DNA of 64,000 bases from Pagrus major. Lineage: Eukaryota > Chordata > Actinopteri > Spariformes > Sparidae. The position numbers and the translations under genes were made by a program. How positions within the stretch are numbered: position 1 is the stretch's first letter; each line of letters starts with the position of its first letter. The stretch lies in contig NC_133224.1 in NCBI RefSeq assembly GCF_040436345.1, positions 10,780,741-10,844,740 on the forward strand, written 5' to 3'. Of this stretch, positions 1 to 27,364 are shown one piece after another. The notes under the pieces are model-generated. The model had not been told where the DNA came from. It did no database searches and saw only the letters and a list, made by a program, of their open reading frames with translations.

Positions 1-412
1 TGGTAGTTCCCCTCCTAAAATATTAGATTTCTGTTAAGAGGATGTGCGGAGCAGCTCTGGGCACTCAAAATACTTAACAGAGTTTGCTTTTTGAGAAAAA
101 CAGACAAGCTCACTACTGAGACAAGAAAGTAGAGCTAGTCTGGCAATAAAATGAAAAAATAACTGTTAGGTAGTGGATTTGAATGAGAGAAGCTAGACTT
201 TGTAGACAGATAGTCCGACCATATCTCACATTAATTGTCTTCTAATTTTGTGATATTTTCTTTGTCAATGTTAAACCCTGTTCTCACCAAATTTGCAACA
301 AGTGCCCTCAACCCAATAGGCCCTTGTGAGCTCACAAAGCTACCACCAGATCCTCATCAAGACAAGTGGGAACCGTACACTAACTTCACATGAATGGTCA
401 CCGATAGGAAAG
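1..412 (-). other. dvl2: probable start of the dvl2 3' UTR (incomplete)
   Basis: This stretch follows the dvl2 stop codon in the direction of transcription. It has no plausible coding sequence. I see no minus-strand AATAAA or ATTAAA (TTTATT or TTTAAT on the plus strand), so the poly(A) site is probably left of the window. Its assignment as 3' UTR is inferred from position only. Confidence 0.55.
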
Positions 413-17613
<17,201 letters not shown>

Positions 17614-18060
17614 GTCTACGGTTACTTTTATTCGTTCCCCCCCCCCTCAAAGCTGGAAGTCAACCACAAGAAACACACTATGAGGCGAGGTAGCGTTAAC
17701 TTTGTTAGGTAGTTAAGCTAGCGGCGGAGCTAGCTAGGTGGCTAACGAGACGGCAGAGGTGAAACGATGATGGCCACTGAGATTTTCAGTCCGAGCCAGA
17801 GGACGTAAAGCGGGTTAACCCTGCTCAAAAAGCTCGCTCTCTCCGACTTTAGGCGGCTAAAAACTCGCATTCCCCCCTGTTACCGAGGGGCGAAAAACGA
17901 CGGACACGCCACATTCACACGACCTATCTACCAACAACTTTTCCCCCAACAAAAACATACAGGGGAGGGGGGTCTAAAAACTTTTCACCACTTTTTGCGA
18001 GCCAACGCGGCGTGTGACGTAAACACGTACCCCCTCTTTTTTTACGTACGTGCTCTCCCA
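17614..18060 (-). promoter_or_regulatory. dvl2: probable dvl2 5' UTR and CpG-rich promoter
   Basis: The sequence just upstream of the dvl2 start codon is unusually rich in CpG for this AT-rich window (for example CGAAAAACGACGGACACGCC and GCCAACGCGGCGTG). It has no clear TATA box, as expected for a housekeeping-type promoter. A CRE-like TGACGTAA lies at 18,015-18,022. The transcription start cannot be placed from sequence alone. Confidence 0.6.
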
Positions 18061-18070
18061 ACCACCGTCC

Positions 18071-18092
18071 ACCCCCCCCCCCCCACCCCCCC
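18071..18092 (-). repeat. poly-C/poly-G tract upstream of dvl2
   Basis: Nearly pure C on the plus strand, broken by one A, so the dvl2 sense strand carries a run of about 20 G. It lies some 460 bp upstream of the start codon, at the edge of the CpG-rich promoter region. Confidence 0.85.
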
Positions 18093-20061
18093 ACTACATT
18101 TTCATTATAGCCTGTTTACAGAAACACAACTTTTATAAAGGTTTTTCATTAGGAAAATACTTTTATGTGTTTTTTTTATATAATGGTAGAAACTGACGTG
18201 GAAAAATTGTATCACTTTAAGAGAAATACTAAAAGCCCTCCCTTTCGAACTGTATTTATAAAAAGTAAAATAAAGTGTTTTCTGTCAGATTGTCACCTCA
18301 CTGATTTAACAATTTTTGTTTGTTTTTCTCTTAATTTGTGCAATAGAACGTAATAAAACAAAGTAGACAAATTAAATAGACAAAGGTGAAATAAAATACG
18401 GACAATAATACAAAACTGGTGCAGATTTCTTTGTTTATAGATATTTCATACATGTTTTTCTTTCACCTGTATCTGTTTAATTTGCTCTAATTTCTTTTGT
18501 TATGTTCTATCTAAAAGAAAAAAGCATATTAACAGTTGTAAAATCAATAATCAATAGGGTAACAATGACAGAAAAATGCATTATTTTACTTTTAATCAAT
18601 ACAGTTCGGAAAGCAGGGCAATTAAGGTGATTTAATTTTTCCATGTCAGAATGTATATGCATATGAAAATGATTGCCTTTAAATAAATTAATTTAAAAAG
18701 TGCTACTTTGGTTCTGATGCAGCCTGCAATCTGCAAAGTAACATGTAACAAAAGTTATTGATAAAATGTGAATAAAAATGAAGCAATAAAGCACATGTAC
18801 TTTGAAATTATACTTAAATACAGTACTAAAGTAAATGTGGTTACATTCCATCACTGACAATGTGTTTTTTATGTCAAGTATTCATCAATGCATGACCAGA
18901 GAGGAATGTGCAGTATCAGTGTTGTTTATTTTATTGTCATATGTTCTCTAGCTCAACCAGATGTTAAAACTCTGGCACAGCATCAATCTTCTTTAAGAGC
19001 TTTAAACATTTGTAACTACAGCTGTCAGATAGATGCAATGAAATATAAAGTACAGAAGAGTAGACTGTTAAAAGTATTGATCCCTTTAATTCAACACAGA
19101 TGGCAACCAGGCAACGTAAGCCACCGCCTCAAAAAGGCGCTGTGTTCATTGTGAGTTAGCTGGTTTGCAGTGCTTAAAGTAATTTAACTGAAATATAAAG
19201 GCCATAAGACGGGTCCTTTATTGTTATGTCTTTTTTTTTTTACATTTTCACTGCTGTATTTGTCATTAAATTGCACAGTTGTACTCATACGCATTTGATC
19301 AGCATCTCCAGTGTCAGCTCTACAACGAGCTGCAGTGGTTATCTGATTGTGAGCAACTTGAACTCATGAACTGGATTAAATAGATTAATCCATCACCATT
19401 AACAAGAACCAAAAGAGGAAACACATTAAGAAAGCCTTGCAATCACTTTAGCATCATTATACTAGTAAATGGCATCATTAAGGCCAATAAATTATCCAAT
19501 CTGGCCTCCTGCATCCTCTCAGGCAGTTACATCATCACAGCCTGCAAAGTTATCCAAGTGAGACGCCATTGTTTTAAATGAGGACTCCTGGAGGTAATTT
19601 AATTCCTCATTGTAGGATAAGGAAATTAAATTCTTTATCATACAATTTGTTTATAACAATCCAGGAGACAGTGTAAATGTGCTGTGTAAGCCAGCTTTAT
19701 TCAATTTATACATTGGCAGGACAGTCAGAGACAACTTTATCAAACCTTGGGGAAGAAAGCACATGTAGTTTTAAACCATTTTATTCACGTTCAGTTCCTC
19801 CATTTCCAGATAAACCACTAGAGGGAACTCTTCATCAGTCTATGATTGATGAACGAGCAACAAATATACAGTGAGTAAAGATTGGGGACATTCTACAAAA
19901 TCAAAAGGAGAGTCAAAAATATCTGGATAAAAATATAATTGAAAAACATTTTTCAGTTTTATATTCTCTAAAATGTGTCAACCTACTTTCTACAGTGCGT
20001 TCCTGTAGCCTATATCATGACTTTATATCTGCTACACAAAAAAGATAAAACATGCTTCCTA
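18093..20061. other. intergenic between dvl2 and the RING membrane gene
   Basis: AT-rich sequence with no defensible exon. Minus-strand AATAAA signals (TTTATT on plus) at 19,696-19,701 and 19,780-19,785 could end the RING gene transcript. The stretch 19,430-19,640 is unique, AT-rich and free of simple repeats. Confidence 0.6.
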
Positions 20062-20712
20062 TTAAAACTTCCTGTTCAAGAAATGTGGCCCAAACACCAC
20101 CCCGACCACGCAGGTGATCACAAACAGCACCCAGAAGATGACAGCCAGCAGCTGCACACAGACCAGCGTGTTCTTGCTCTGCTGTATGACCTCCTCTTCC
20201 CCAACCAGGCCTGGCGCCATGCCGTACAGCCTGTCCGGGTGCATCTGCTGCACCCGCAGGCTCACGGTGGGCAGGATGATGAAGCGGGTGTCCCTGCTGT
20301 CCCCCTCCAGGGAGAGCACCACTCTCTGGGTGACCGTGGCCAGGCGGGTCGGCTTGATCACGGGCAGGCAGAAGGCCCCTGGGGGCAGCCTGGCCAGGAT
20401 GCGGGAGTTGCAGGGTAAGGAGAGGGCGTCACCGGCTTCCACAGGGGTGAGGTGGCGGCACAGGGGGCAGGGGATGGCTGGAGGGCTGTGAGGGTCGGTG
20501 GGCTCGCAGGGGCAGAGCTGGATCCTCTGGAGGCACTCGGTACAAAAGACATGGAGGCACTCCAGCATCCGGGGGCATTTGTTGTACTGGTTGTACTCCT
20601 GGTAGCAGATGGGACACTCTACATCCATGGGCTCCCCAGGGGTGGTGCAGGGGCCAGGTGCTGCTGCAGCTGGATCTCCCGGATAGGGAGCTGGCACAAC
20701 TTCCCCTGTCAT
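20062..20712 (-). CDS. membrane-anchored C3HC4 RING finger protein (RNF183/RNF223/RNF225-like), 216 aa
   Basis: Probable E3 ubiquitin ligase. From the first ATG the protein has a short Pro/Ala-rich N-terminus, a C3HC4 RING at about residues 33-86 (CPIC, then CLHVFCTEC, then CPLC, all eight zinc ligands present), a middle region of about 90 residues, and one hydrophobic segment near the C-terminus at about 181-207 (VCVQLLAVIFWVLFVITCVV). The tail ends in FLNRKF. One RING plus a C-terminal anchor in about 200 residues is the layout of the RNF183/RNF223/RNF225/RNF152 group, whose members ubiquitinate targets from ER or endolysosomal membranes. I could not settle the exact member. The frame stays open upstream to 20,751 without an ATG, and a stop lies just beyond, so initiation at 20,712, at the later ATG before the RING, or splicing from an upstream exon are all possible. 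Confidence 0.82.
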   Translation of the reverse strand: MTGEVVPAPYPGDPAAAAPGPCTTPGEPMDVECPICYQEYNQYNKCPRMLECLHVFCTECLQRIQLCPCEPTDPHSPPAIPCPLCRHLTPVEAGDALSLPCNSRILARLPPGAFCLPVIKPTRLATVTQRVVLSLEGDSRDTRFIILPTVSLRVQQMHPDRLYGMAPGLVGEEEVIQQSKNTLVCVQLLAVIFWVLFVITCVVGVVFGPHFLNRKF

Positions 20713-21351
20713 GAGTGGATAGCTTGGGAGCTCAGTGATGGCAAGATGCAACTTGTGGATGAATATTTAACAGAAGATGGTAAAATCTGTGAAGAGAAAA
20801 CAACTTTAAGTCTACTTCTTTAGACTAAGAGAACTCCAGAGACTTTTAAATGCCACGTTCTCCTCTCCTGCTGCTTTGTTTCTTCTAAGTTTTATGAACA
20901 GATTCCAGACCCCATGAGTCATCGCATTCATCCATTTAACCACTCATCCACGTCTAACCAGTCCCCCCCCCCACCTACTCACAATGACCTAGAGTCCATG
21001 AAGTGTGTGCTGGCGTGCACGCTCGGAGCATGTCCAGAAAGTTTGGAAATGGATAACAAGAAAAACAACAAAATTAAGCAACAAGTCTTTGTAATGATTC
21101 TTGCTGCCCATGAGTGTGCGCACGTCCATCTTTCTCCACTCAGATTTCCATTTAAAGGGGCAGCTGATTATCAGTCAGCATATTAAACCAGTTGTATTTG
21201 TGTGGCTCTGGAGGAGCTTTATGTAGTATGAGAACATATCGTCAACGTCGAGAATTTTTAGAAGTAAGCTTGTGTTACAAATTGACGACATGGAGCTTGT
21301 TTTAACAAAACTCACTATTGAATCATGGGAAATGTAGTATCAGCTGGTAGC

Positions 21352-21666
21352 TTAAAGGGTAACCACCAATTTTATACATTAAAGTATTTAATTTATTTAG
21401 CCCTTAGCTAGTTAGCTCAGTTAGCTGTGAAGCTAGTGGTCCTGACTGGGAGCTCGGGGACCGGGGGAGTGTTAGTGTTTACGGTGCTAGCACAGGAGCT
21501 TTGGACCAGGACTGGCCAGAGGTAGCATGCTTACTCCATTAGATATCTTGCAACCCAATACATAGACATCATAATATCAAAAGCTGCTACTTATTCACAT
21601 TCTGAGGATAATTTCCGTTAATTTCTGAACACTTTCAACTTAAATTCCTGCATATTCCCCCTTTAA
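21352..21666. mobile_element. TTAA-flanked MITE-like element, about 315 bp
   Basis: The left end reads TTAAAGGGTAAC and the right end CCCCCTTTAA, so the two ends are imperfect inverted repeats flanked by TTAA. The inside is rich in GCTAGTTAGCT-type words. TTAA target sites are typical of piggyBac-type transposition, and elements of this appearance are common in teleosts. It has no coding capacity. Confidence 0.65.
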
Positions 21667-22689
21667 GAAACCAAATACGCTAGTGTATTTCTCAACATGT
21701 CAAACTATTTCTTCTTCTATCCAGTTAAACTCTGTCATTTATAAAAACAAAGCCCTTGATTTGATTTGCTTTGCAGACTCTTTTATGTCCCTGCTCGTTG
21801 CTCTCATGGGACAACTACAAGCTTACTCGCGGGTAGATTGTTGCTTAGCAGATTGGGTCTCATTTGAATTGGTGCATGGCAACACATACTCAAACCCTTT
21901 TCTTTCATAAATAAACTAGACTTCCATAAAATCAGAGCAAAAACATAGGAGCCAAATATAATTTACAACAACAATAGGCATTTTGATTTACTCCAAAATC
22001 ACATGGAACAAGAAAAAGAAGTTGTGGGATGGAAATGTTGAATTCAGCGCTGAATGGCTGCCCTGTATATTAAAACGAGCCCTCTTGTATCTATGTAGGC
22101 CACCAGGTTCAGTGAGATTACACAGAGAGAAACTGGCAGCCATCCATCTTTACATAGGAAGCAGATAAGAGAGCCACTTACCCACCACACACGGCTTTGA
22201 TCAGAGCACAGTTTGATGCCCACCTCCGACCCAGGTACTTCCCCTCTCACAATTCATACTCATGTTGGCACAGCTCTCATCCTGGAGTGTCCCCCCCACC
22301 CTCTTCAAGTCTCTATCTCAATACTCTTCAGCTCCAGTACGTGTCTGAGCTTGGCTTGCTGGCAACCACCTGATTTCGCTCGTCCTTGTCTCCTGCCCCA
22401 TGAGGCATCTCTGTGGTTTGCTCAGCAGTAATTAAACCCCTGGTGATGGGAAGGTAACCAGGACACACAAGACAGAAAATGACAGATTGAGAGTCTCTTG
22501 ATCCGGACTTACTCGACTCCACTCGCATATTATGTTATTACGCTTCCACACAGTCAGCATGTTGGAGGTTTTAAATAGCAAGGTGTGGATTAGGGTGTAA
22601 TTATTAACATCCTTACATTTTACATTGAAAGCAAGATGTAAAACATTTCTTCTGCTGAATGAAAATGATCACGTTTGCATGTTTATACC

Positions 22690-22900
22690 AGTGGGTGTCA
22701 GGTACAAATACCTAGTAAAGTAAATACATTTCAGGGACAGAACAGTCGTGTATGTTCAGAGCAGGGGTGTTCCTATGAAGTGTAAACAGCTGAGTTACTG
22801 ACAGTAACCTGTACTACAGAATCTGTTGCACCCTGATTGAATTGACTGATTAAATTTCCTTGTAACCAGCTTGTCCTGTACTGACATGCTAGATGCCAGC
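22690..22900. repeat. direct repeat copy 1 (pairs with 23,687-23,903)
   Basis: It shares long diverged blocks with the second copy in the same order: AGTGGGTGTCAGG, ATGAAGTGTAAACAG, GTTGCACCCTGATTGAAT and a shared end around CTGACATGCT. About 800 bp separate the copies. The relation is visible by eye, although both have indels. Confidence 0.8.
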
Positions 22901-23070
22901 TGTTTAGTGTTAGTCTGTCAACATGGTAGGTTTGCCCGTTAGAGCCCGACCAAAGCTTGGCTGATATTATCTTGGCCTATCATCAATATCAGCGTATATG
23001 CTGCCGTGGTGATACGAAACCTTTCTTCCAGAGATCGTAATGCAGAAAAAAAAAAAGTTCATTATCTCAG

Positions 23071-23245
23071 CCGAGGAGGTTATGTATTCACTCGTGTCTG
23101 TTTGTTTGTTTGTTGGTTTGTCACCAGGACAACACAAAAACTACTGAACAGACTTCCAGGGAACTTAGATGAAGGATGGGCCAAGAATAGAACCCATTAT
23201 CTTTGGGTGTGGATCCCAATAAAGGGACAGATCCAGGAATTTTGT
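23071..23245 (+). mobile_element. dispersed teleost repeat fragment
   Basis: It contains the consecutive phrases GAGGAGGTTATGTATTCACT, CAAAAACTACTGAACAGACT and GGGACAGATCCAGGAATTTT, which I recall as parts of a widespread repeat in fish genomes. The GTTT repeats near 23,100 belong to it. There is no coding capacity. The family name is not known to me. Confidence 0.7.
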
Positions 23246-23269
23246 TCTAACAATCTTTATTTCCTATCT

Positions 23270-23660
23270 CTGTCTGCTACTTGTTTTAAAGCAGTCCACA
23301 GCTTAAGATGTCGTGGAAAATGTGATACGAACATAAACTTGATGACGATGATTGATGAAACCTTAGAGCGATATAAACAGACACAGTCGACTATAAATCA
23401 ACTTAGCTTTTCGGTTTTCTGATTGTTTGTTTAAATGATTGACCACCATGAAGCTGATCATTTAAATGATGAAAACATGTAGAACTTGTGAATTTTAATC
23501 CTATTAATACACTAAAGTACAGGATGTGATATTCAGTGTATTCATGATTATGTTTATTTTGATATATCTGTTACACATTTAACAAGCTCTGGCTTGAGTT
23601 CACTTTGAAGCTTTCTGTGGCTGCGAGCTGAATTTTGGATGGTAGTTTGAGTGAGTCAGT
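23270..23660 (+). pseudogene. degraded duplicate of the RNF227-like terminal exon and 3' UTR
   Basis: This block aligns by eye, in order, with 27,345-27,760, the end of the RNF227-like gene. Shared words include the stop-codon region (TGTTTTAA followed by AG..GTC.ACAGCTT.AGAT), TAATGTGATAC/AATGTGATACG, CCTATTAATGCACTAA/CCTATTAATACACTAA, TTTGATATAT.TGTTACA.ATTTAA and CTTTCTGTGGCTGC. Coding sequence before the final codons is not recognisable, and no first exon was found nearby. It is either a relic of a tandem duplicate of the gene or a local duplication of its 3' end. Confidence 0.75.
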
Positions 23661-23686
23661 GTCTGTGTTTCAACAAGCAGGAAACT

Positions 23687-23903
23687 AGTGGGTGTCAGGA
23701 ACAAAAACCTAGTGAAAGTAAACAGAAGAGTCCATGTGTGTATGTTTAGAGCAGAGGAGATGTTCTGATGTACGTTCTTATGAAGTGTAAACAGGTGAAT
23801 TATTGACAGATAAACGAAGTCACATAACCTGTACTCGTGATATGTTGCACCCTGATTGAATGATTTCCTTGTACAGTTCGTCCTGTACCGACATGCTGGA
23901 CGC
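23687..23903. repeat. direct repeat copy 2 (pairs with 22,690-22,900)
   Basis: It follows immediately after the duplicated RNF227-like 3' end and repeats the sequence found on the other side of it. It has no counterpart after the intact gene at 27,760, so the repeat pair is specific to the degraded locus. Confidence 0.8.
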
Positions 23904-25616
23904 CTCCTCTGCTATGTTCTGTGTAATTATTTCTTAGTTCGTTACTAAGTGATCAAAACATAATCATCTAAGACAGCTGTTAAGATAGGATTCAAAGCTA
24001 ATTAATGGCATACTTGCTTAGCCTGAGTTTCTCTGAGGTTATTTCATTACAAAGCCTAACACTATGTTATGAAGTGAAGACTTTGTGATGGATTTTTAAA
24101 GAAGTTATGAAGAAGAATTAAAACCAGACACACGAGAGAAGGTTTTAAAACCACCAGACGTAACAAAACATTTAAACCTTTTTCACCCCTACAGTGATTT
24201 GCAGTCCTCACACACACACACACACACACACATCAGACTGTATTAAAAAAAAAAAAACGATTCAATGAAAAACATGAATCTCCAATTATTTAATTTAGGT
24301 TTTCTTCACTCATGACTTTGAGCCAGCCTACCAGAAACTGAACTCAGGCATTGTTCATTTTATTTTCTGGCCCAAACCTCTGATTCGGACGGACTGTGAC
24401 TGTTGCTTAAAGGCTCTCAGCAAAAGGTTAAACAATAAATACAGATGTTTATTATTCATTTTATAACAGTGAAGTACATACTACAGTCAGGCCTGAAGCA
24501 GTGGTTCCTAACACAACAACAATAAATATTTAATGAGGAATAGATCTGTGGCATTAGTAGAGCAAAACAAACATGTACAGAATGATTCGATAACGTGTCA
24601 TAGAGGCTACTATGAAAACAGTTAAGAAAACAAATGTATTAAAATCCTTAGTGATTTGGATGTAACTCTTTTTGGACTTAATACTCTTACGTTGAAACTT
24701 AAAGTGACATGTTGTACCTGTTGTTTTAGAGGGTTGTTATCCCACAAGACACACTGTACAAGCATCTGTATACTATAATTATAGTCGAGCACACTTATAT
24801 CTATCTTTCTTGTACTGTACTATAGAAGGCAGGGAGCAGAACATATGGTATACTTTGTTTTAAAATAGTGTTCAGTCCTTTGTGTCTTCAAATTGAGTCT
24901 TTTTACCAAGAAGACTGTACTGTACTGTCTAAATAATAAAGCATTAAAGGTTTCTTTTACTCTCCTCACTTTTTTGGTAAACACCTTTCTATTTTACGGT
25001 CATCCAAGTTGAAAAGCTGTGTTCAAGCATGACTAGATAGTTACAGTAAGTTCAACGCCGGTGACAAAAAGCGGTAAAGATCAGGAACAAAAGACTGCAC
25101 GACTCAGGGTCTGTGATTGTTGGCAAGGGTTTCAGCCGGAAAGCACCATGAAAGGGCTGGAGTGAGATTGTTTGGGGATTACCATGGAGAGGGGAAGGGC
25201 TTACGTCATATCACACACACACACACACACACACACCCTTGAGTGTCAAGAGTGTGTGGACTTCTGACATGAATCCAAGTTAGATTAAGTAGGGGAAGTC
25301 TACAGCTGGAGTTTACTGAACTTTGAATAAAACTTGTGAAGCCTCTCAGAGAGAACACTCAGCTTCCAATCCAACATTTAATGATTAATCAGTAAAGTAT
25401 GTTGCTCTGTCAGCCTGCACCTGGCTGTGCTCCTGTCCTATTATAATGACAGGTGTGTGACTGTGGAGATACGTGAGGGAGTGTGTGTGCTGGTCCCTGT
25501 GGTTTCATTGCATCACTTGTATTTTGAGCTTGATGACTCATAGGTTGTGTTTATTTGGCCCTGGTCTACTACGTTTCTCCTCTCCCTCCTCCCACACACG
25601 TCCTCACACCCTGTGG

Positions 25617-25622
25617 TATAAG
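25617..25622 (+). promoter_or_regulatory. rnf227: possible TATA box of the RNF227-like gene
   Basis: TATAAG lies 79 bp upstream of the start codon, a plausible distance for a 5' UTR of about 50 bp. It is a single motif match without further support. Confidence 0.4.
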
Positions 25623-25700
25623 TCTGGACAGCTCACCCCGTCTCACTTCATTCAAACCTTGAGATAAATCAGTGAGGAGCATCACAGATCAAACAGCAGC

Positions 25701-27364
25701 ATGTATTCAGAGCTTGAGTGCGGGATTTGTTACCGGACCTTCAACGCAGGTCGGCGGTGTCCCCGGGAGCTCCAGTGCAAACACAGCTTCTGTGAGAGCT
25801 GCCTGTTGGCCCTGTCACGACCCCTGGGCTCCGGTGAGGACGCGTCCATCGACTGCCCGCTGTGCCGACACACCACGTCCATCTCCGGAGAGGGGAAGAT
25901 CAGAGCCGAGCTGAGGGTGGACGAGTGCGTCCTGGAGCGGCTGTTAGCCGCGGGAGTCCTCGACCAGGAGGACCCGGAGGAGGAAGAGGAGGAGGGTGAC
26001 GTTCAAGACGGCTGTGACGACAGCGAGGAGGGGCAGCTTCCCGAGAGCGCAGCCGAGGAGAGCGACTCTTCCGCGGGCTCCAGAGGAGGGAGGCTCCGGC
26101 GGTCTTGTCGGAAAGTTTGGCAGAAGATAAGCGGGAAGAGCTCACGGCCGAGGGGCGGAGAAAGTAAGTGGCTCATAGTAGTTTTTGTCTTGTCATGTTG
26201 TTGAGGTGTGAAACATTAGGGAGCTCTTAAAATGAACATTTTGAGAATGAAGTTTGGTGGGGTGACCACAACAACAGTGGGCTCATCCTACAGGTGACAG
26301 AAGTCTAGCTTCAGTGTCACTGTGCCACATTTCGTTACATAATCCACTATCTTTTACATTTTCGTCTACAAAAACATAACTTATGTATAACTTGAACTTT
26401 TAGTACCTAGTTTTTAACCCCTGTTGTTGGGGCAAAACATTAGGAAGTTCTTAAAATGAGTATTTTGAGAATGAAGTTTGGTGGGCGTCACTACAATAAC
26501 AGTGGGTTACTCATACAGGTTTTACAGGTGACAGAAGGACACAACCACCTCAGTGGTGTAGTGCAAAGTTTAGGTTCAGCTTCAGTGTCAATTGACACAT
26601 TTAATGAAATATTTTTTTACATTTTCTCACACAAAAACAAGCTTTTACGTATAATTTTGACTTTTTAGTATCTAGTTTTGGACTTGTCTCATTGGGGCAA
26701 AACATTAGGGAGTTGTTGAAATGAACATTTTAAGAATGCAGTTAGATGGGAGTGTATTCATACAGGCTTTTAAGTCGACAACAATCTTAGTGACGTAGCA
26801 CAAAGTTTAGGATTTTAGTTTCCGTGTCAGCTTCTGTGCAAATGTTGCCACATTTGATAAATTAATCCATTACTTTTACATTTTCTTAGACCAAAACAAA
26901 GCCTCTATGTATGATTTTAACTTTTTAGTAGGCTATCTAGTTTTTAACTTAACGTCATGTTGTTGGGGCGAAACATTAGAGCGTTCTTAAAATGAACATT
27001 TTGAGAATGCAGTTTGGTGGGCGTGACCACAGAAGCAGTAGGCTACTGATTCACGCTTTTGTTTTAAGGCTGTCAAGTTGGCAGAAAAGTACACAACTCG
27101 CAAAGTTTAGGATTTTAGTTTCCAATCTAGCATCTATCATCCATCATGTCTTACATTTTCTCATAGAAAAAGTTAACAAATCTGTAATTTTAAATGTTGA
27201 ATACCCAAAATATGTACCCCACACCGAACAGAATGTTTTATTATAAAAAGAAATAGTGGATGTATAAAATGTTCTAATCTAATTTGTCCTGTTTTCTTTT
27301 AGCAGACTGTCTAACCAGTGATGACATGAGGAACCTCGCCATGATGTCCTGCTTCATGTTTTAA
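25701..27364 (+). CDS. rnf227: RNF227-like RING finger protein, two exons, 173-174 aa
   Basis: Probable E3 ubiquitin ligase without a membrane segment. Exon 1 is 25,701-26,163 (donor GTAAGT). Exon 2 ends at the stop 27,362-27,364 and starts at 27,303 or 27,306, because the acceptor is TAGCAG and both choices keep the frame. Residues 7-55 form a C3HC4 RING (CGIC, CKHSFCESC, CPLC). An acidic Glu/Asp-rich stretch (about 86-112) and a basic Arg/Lys/Ser-rich region (about 125-152) follow. The start LECGICYRTFNAGRRCPREL and the short C-terminus SDDMRNLAMMSCFMF resemble human RNF227 as I remember it, including the two-exon layout and length near 190. The family assignment is from memory; a different small RING gene is possible. 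Overlapping AATAAA signals lie 320 bp past the stop. Confidence 0.75.
26178..27170. repeat. diverged tandem repeat in the RNF227-like intron, about 4 units of 225-270 bp
   Basis: A marker phrase, AAACATTAGG followed by AGTTCTTAAAATGAACATTT and TGAGAATG.AGTT.G.TGGG, recurs at about 26,211, 26,435, 26,700 and 26,971. Each unit also carries CAAAGTTTAGG..TTAG-like, TTTTACATTTTCTCA and CTTTTTAGTATCTAGTTTT words in the same order. Units differ by substitutions and indels. The array fills nearly the whole 1.1-kb intron. Confidence 0.88.

Larger units (their letters stand above)
20713..25616. other. intergenic region between two divergent RING genes
   Basis: About 4.9 kb with no convincing exon. It holds a TTAA-flanked element (21,352-21,666), a direct-repeat pair (22,690-22,900 and 23,687-23,903), a dispersed teleost repeat (23,071-23,245), a degraded copy of the RNF227-like 3' end (23,270-23,660) and two short CA tracts (24,209-24,232 and 25,212-25,236). 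Otherwise it is AT-rich unique sequence. Confidence 0.6.

Noticed and set aside
20713-20751. Extension of the membrane RING protein to a 229-residue form
   Set aside because: The extra 13 codons begin with TTG, not ATG. The first ATG is at 20,712.
23006-23422. 138-codon open frame
   Set aside because: It runs through a dispersed repeat and the degraded RNF227-like 3' UTR, so it is not a gene.
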